Assembly (NCBI GenBank): GCA_044359955.1
Contig: JBIKLF010000026.1
Coordinates: forward strand, 1-32,535
Length of the DNA stretch: 32,535 bases
Direction of reading: 5' to 3'
Origin: JACTMZ01 sp044359955
GTDB taxonomy: Bacteria; Verrucomicrobiota; Verrucomicrobiia; Chthoniobacterales; JACTMZ01
Both the position numbers and the translations under genes were made by a program. The notes under the pieces were generated by a model. It worked only from the letters and a program-made list of their open reading frames with translations, had not been told where the DNA came from and searched no databases. This document shows, in pieces, positions 32,127 to 32,535 of the stretch (positions are counted from its first letter, which is position 1; the number at the start of each line of letters is the position of its first letter).

Positions 32127-32145
32127 TCGGGGATGCCCCGCCCTA
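32127..32145 (-). repeat. REP-like hairpin interrupted at its GTAG head
   Basis: CGGGG-ATG-CCCCG (32128-32140) is followed by CCCTA and then at once by GTGCG, the start of the putative intron. On the minus strand this is TAGGG followed by a three-base-loop hairpin, matching the GGTAGGG-headed units at 5755 and 23399 but lacking the outer bases. Confidence 0.55.
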
Positions 32146-32535
32146 GTGCGAACGAAGTAACCATGATACCAACCAGTGAGAGTCTGAGTCCTCCCGAGAC
32201 GAGCAACGGGAGAGCAGCCGAAGGCAACTGCGTCGCTGTGAGGCGAGGTGGAGAGCAGCTGGAGGCGGACCCGCAGACCCAAACGCAAGTGAAGCCGATT
32301 CGGCCCGACACGACGGCGAGCCTGCTGGATAAAGGCGAAGCCTGTGGCGCGAGCCACGATCGACACGACCAAGCCCGCTCGTCGAAGGTCAGTGTCGGGA
32401 GTGTTGCCGGTGGTTGGGCTGGGTATGCGGGGAAGTTGTCATGGTGGACCGTTGAGACCTGCGCGGGCAGGAGGCCGCTGCGGCGGTTCCGCGCAGGAGT
32501 CAGAGCCGCCATAGTAGCTGGGAAGCGGGGTAATG
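32146..32535 (+). mobile_element. 5' part of a group II intron, truncated by window end
   Basis: The segment starts GTGCG, the group II 5' splice-site consensus. It continues with structured, non-coding sequence including CCAGTGAGAGTCTG, near-palindromic stems, and near its end AGTCAGAGCCGCCATAGTAG, which resembles the text before the intron-encoded protein in bacterial group II introns. The final ATG at 32533-32535 could be the start codon of the reverse transcriptase/maturase, placed as expected in domain IV after about 390 nt. No RT residue is in view, and domains V and VI lie outside, so the class is not assigned. I rely on recalled intron patterns here. Confidence 0.75.

Overview
The window looks like chromosomal DNA of a high-GC Gram-negative bacterium, most likely a Verrucomicrobiota / PVC-group organism. 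This rests on gene content and style rather than a phylogenetic marker. The evidence is outer-membrane lipid-transport (Mla/MCE) genes, a Phe-terminated outer-membrane barrel, an arabinose-5-phosphate isomerase for LPS Kdo, an EF-P with a PGNLRAF tip loop, MidA, a two-domain N-acetylglutamate synthase, and abundant intergenic palindromes.

Layout. Positions 1-2613 hold an unidentified ORF tail and two type II toxin-antitoxin (TA) modules with PIN toxins, on either side of a MidA-like methyltransferase; all are on the minus strand. Next, on plus, is hrpB (2668-5193), then a gene-free, repeat-rich stretch of 637 bp. An Mla-type operon follows (5831-9326): STAS-fused permease, ATPase, MCE protein and auxiliary lipoprotein. 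On minus lie a beta-barrel protein and the unit secG-panC-nadB (9336-13884). Divergent from secG are an N-acetylglutamate synthase and a sodium:solute symporter. The replication block is dnaA-dnaN (17107-19762), followed by a secreted protein with a lysozyme-like motif, polX and ispA. Then come a small secreted protein (minus), kdsD, efp, an M50B-like membrane protein, a third TA module, menB, aroC, a CvpA-like protein, gatB and a TMEM14-like protein. The last 390 bp read as the 5' part of a group II intron cut by the window edge.

Most genes are ordinary core genes in short operons, often with ATGA stop/start overlaps: both minus-strand TA pairs, mlaD/lipoprotein, polX/ispA and cvpA/gatB. The third TA pair overlaps by GTGA, and panC/nadB overlap by 14 bp.

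The most unusual layer is not protein-coding. At least ten intergenic or gene-edge sites carry short hairpins with a three-base loop, mostly preceded by GTAG or GGTAG and mostly arranged as inverted pairs. The stem sequences fall into several families but the architecture is shared, as in REP/BIME elements mobilised by RAYT transposases. One pair forms the translated N-terminus of ispA. One sits directly before an antitoxin start codon. One contains the stop codon of ispA. One appears to be split by the group II intron exactly inside its GTAG head. No tRNA, rRNA or CRISPR array was recognised.
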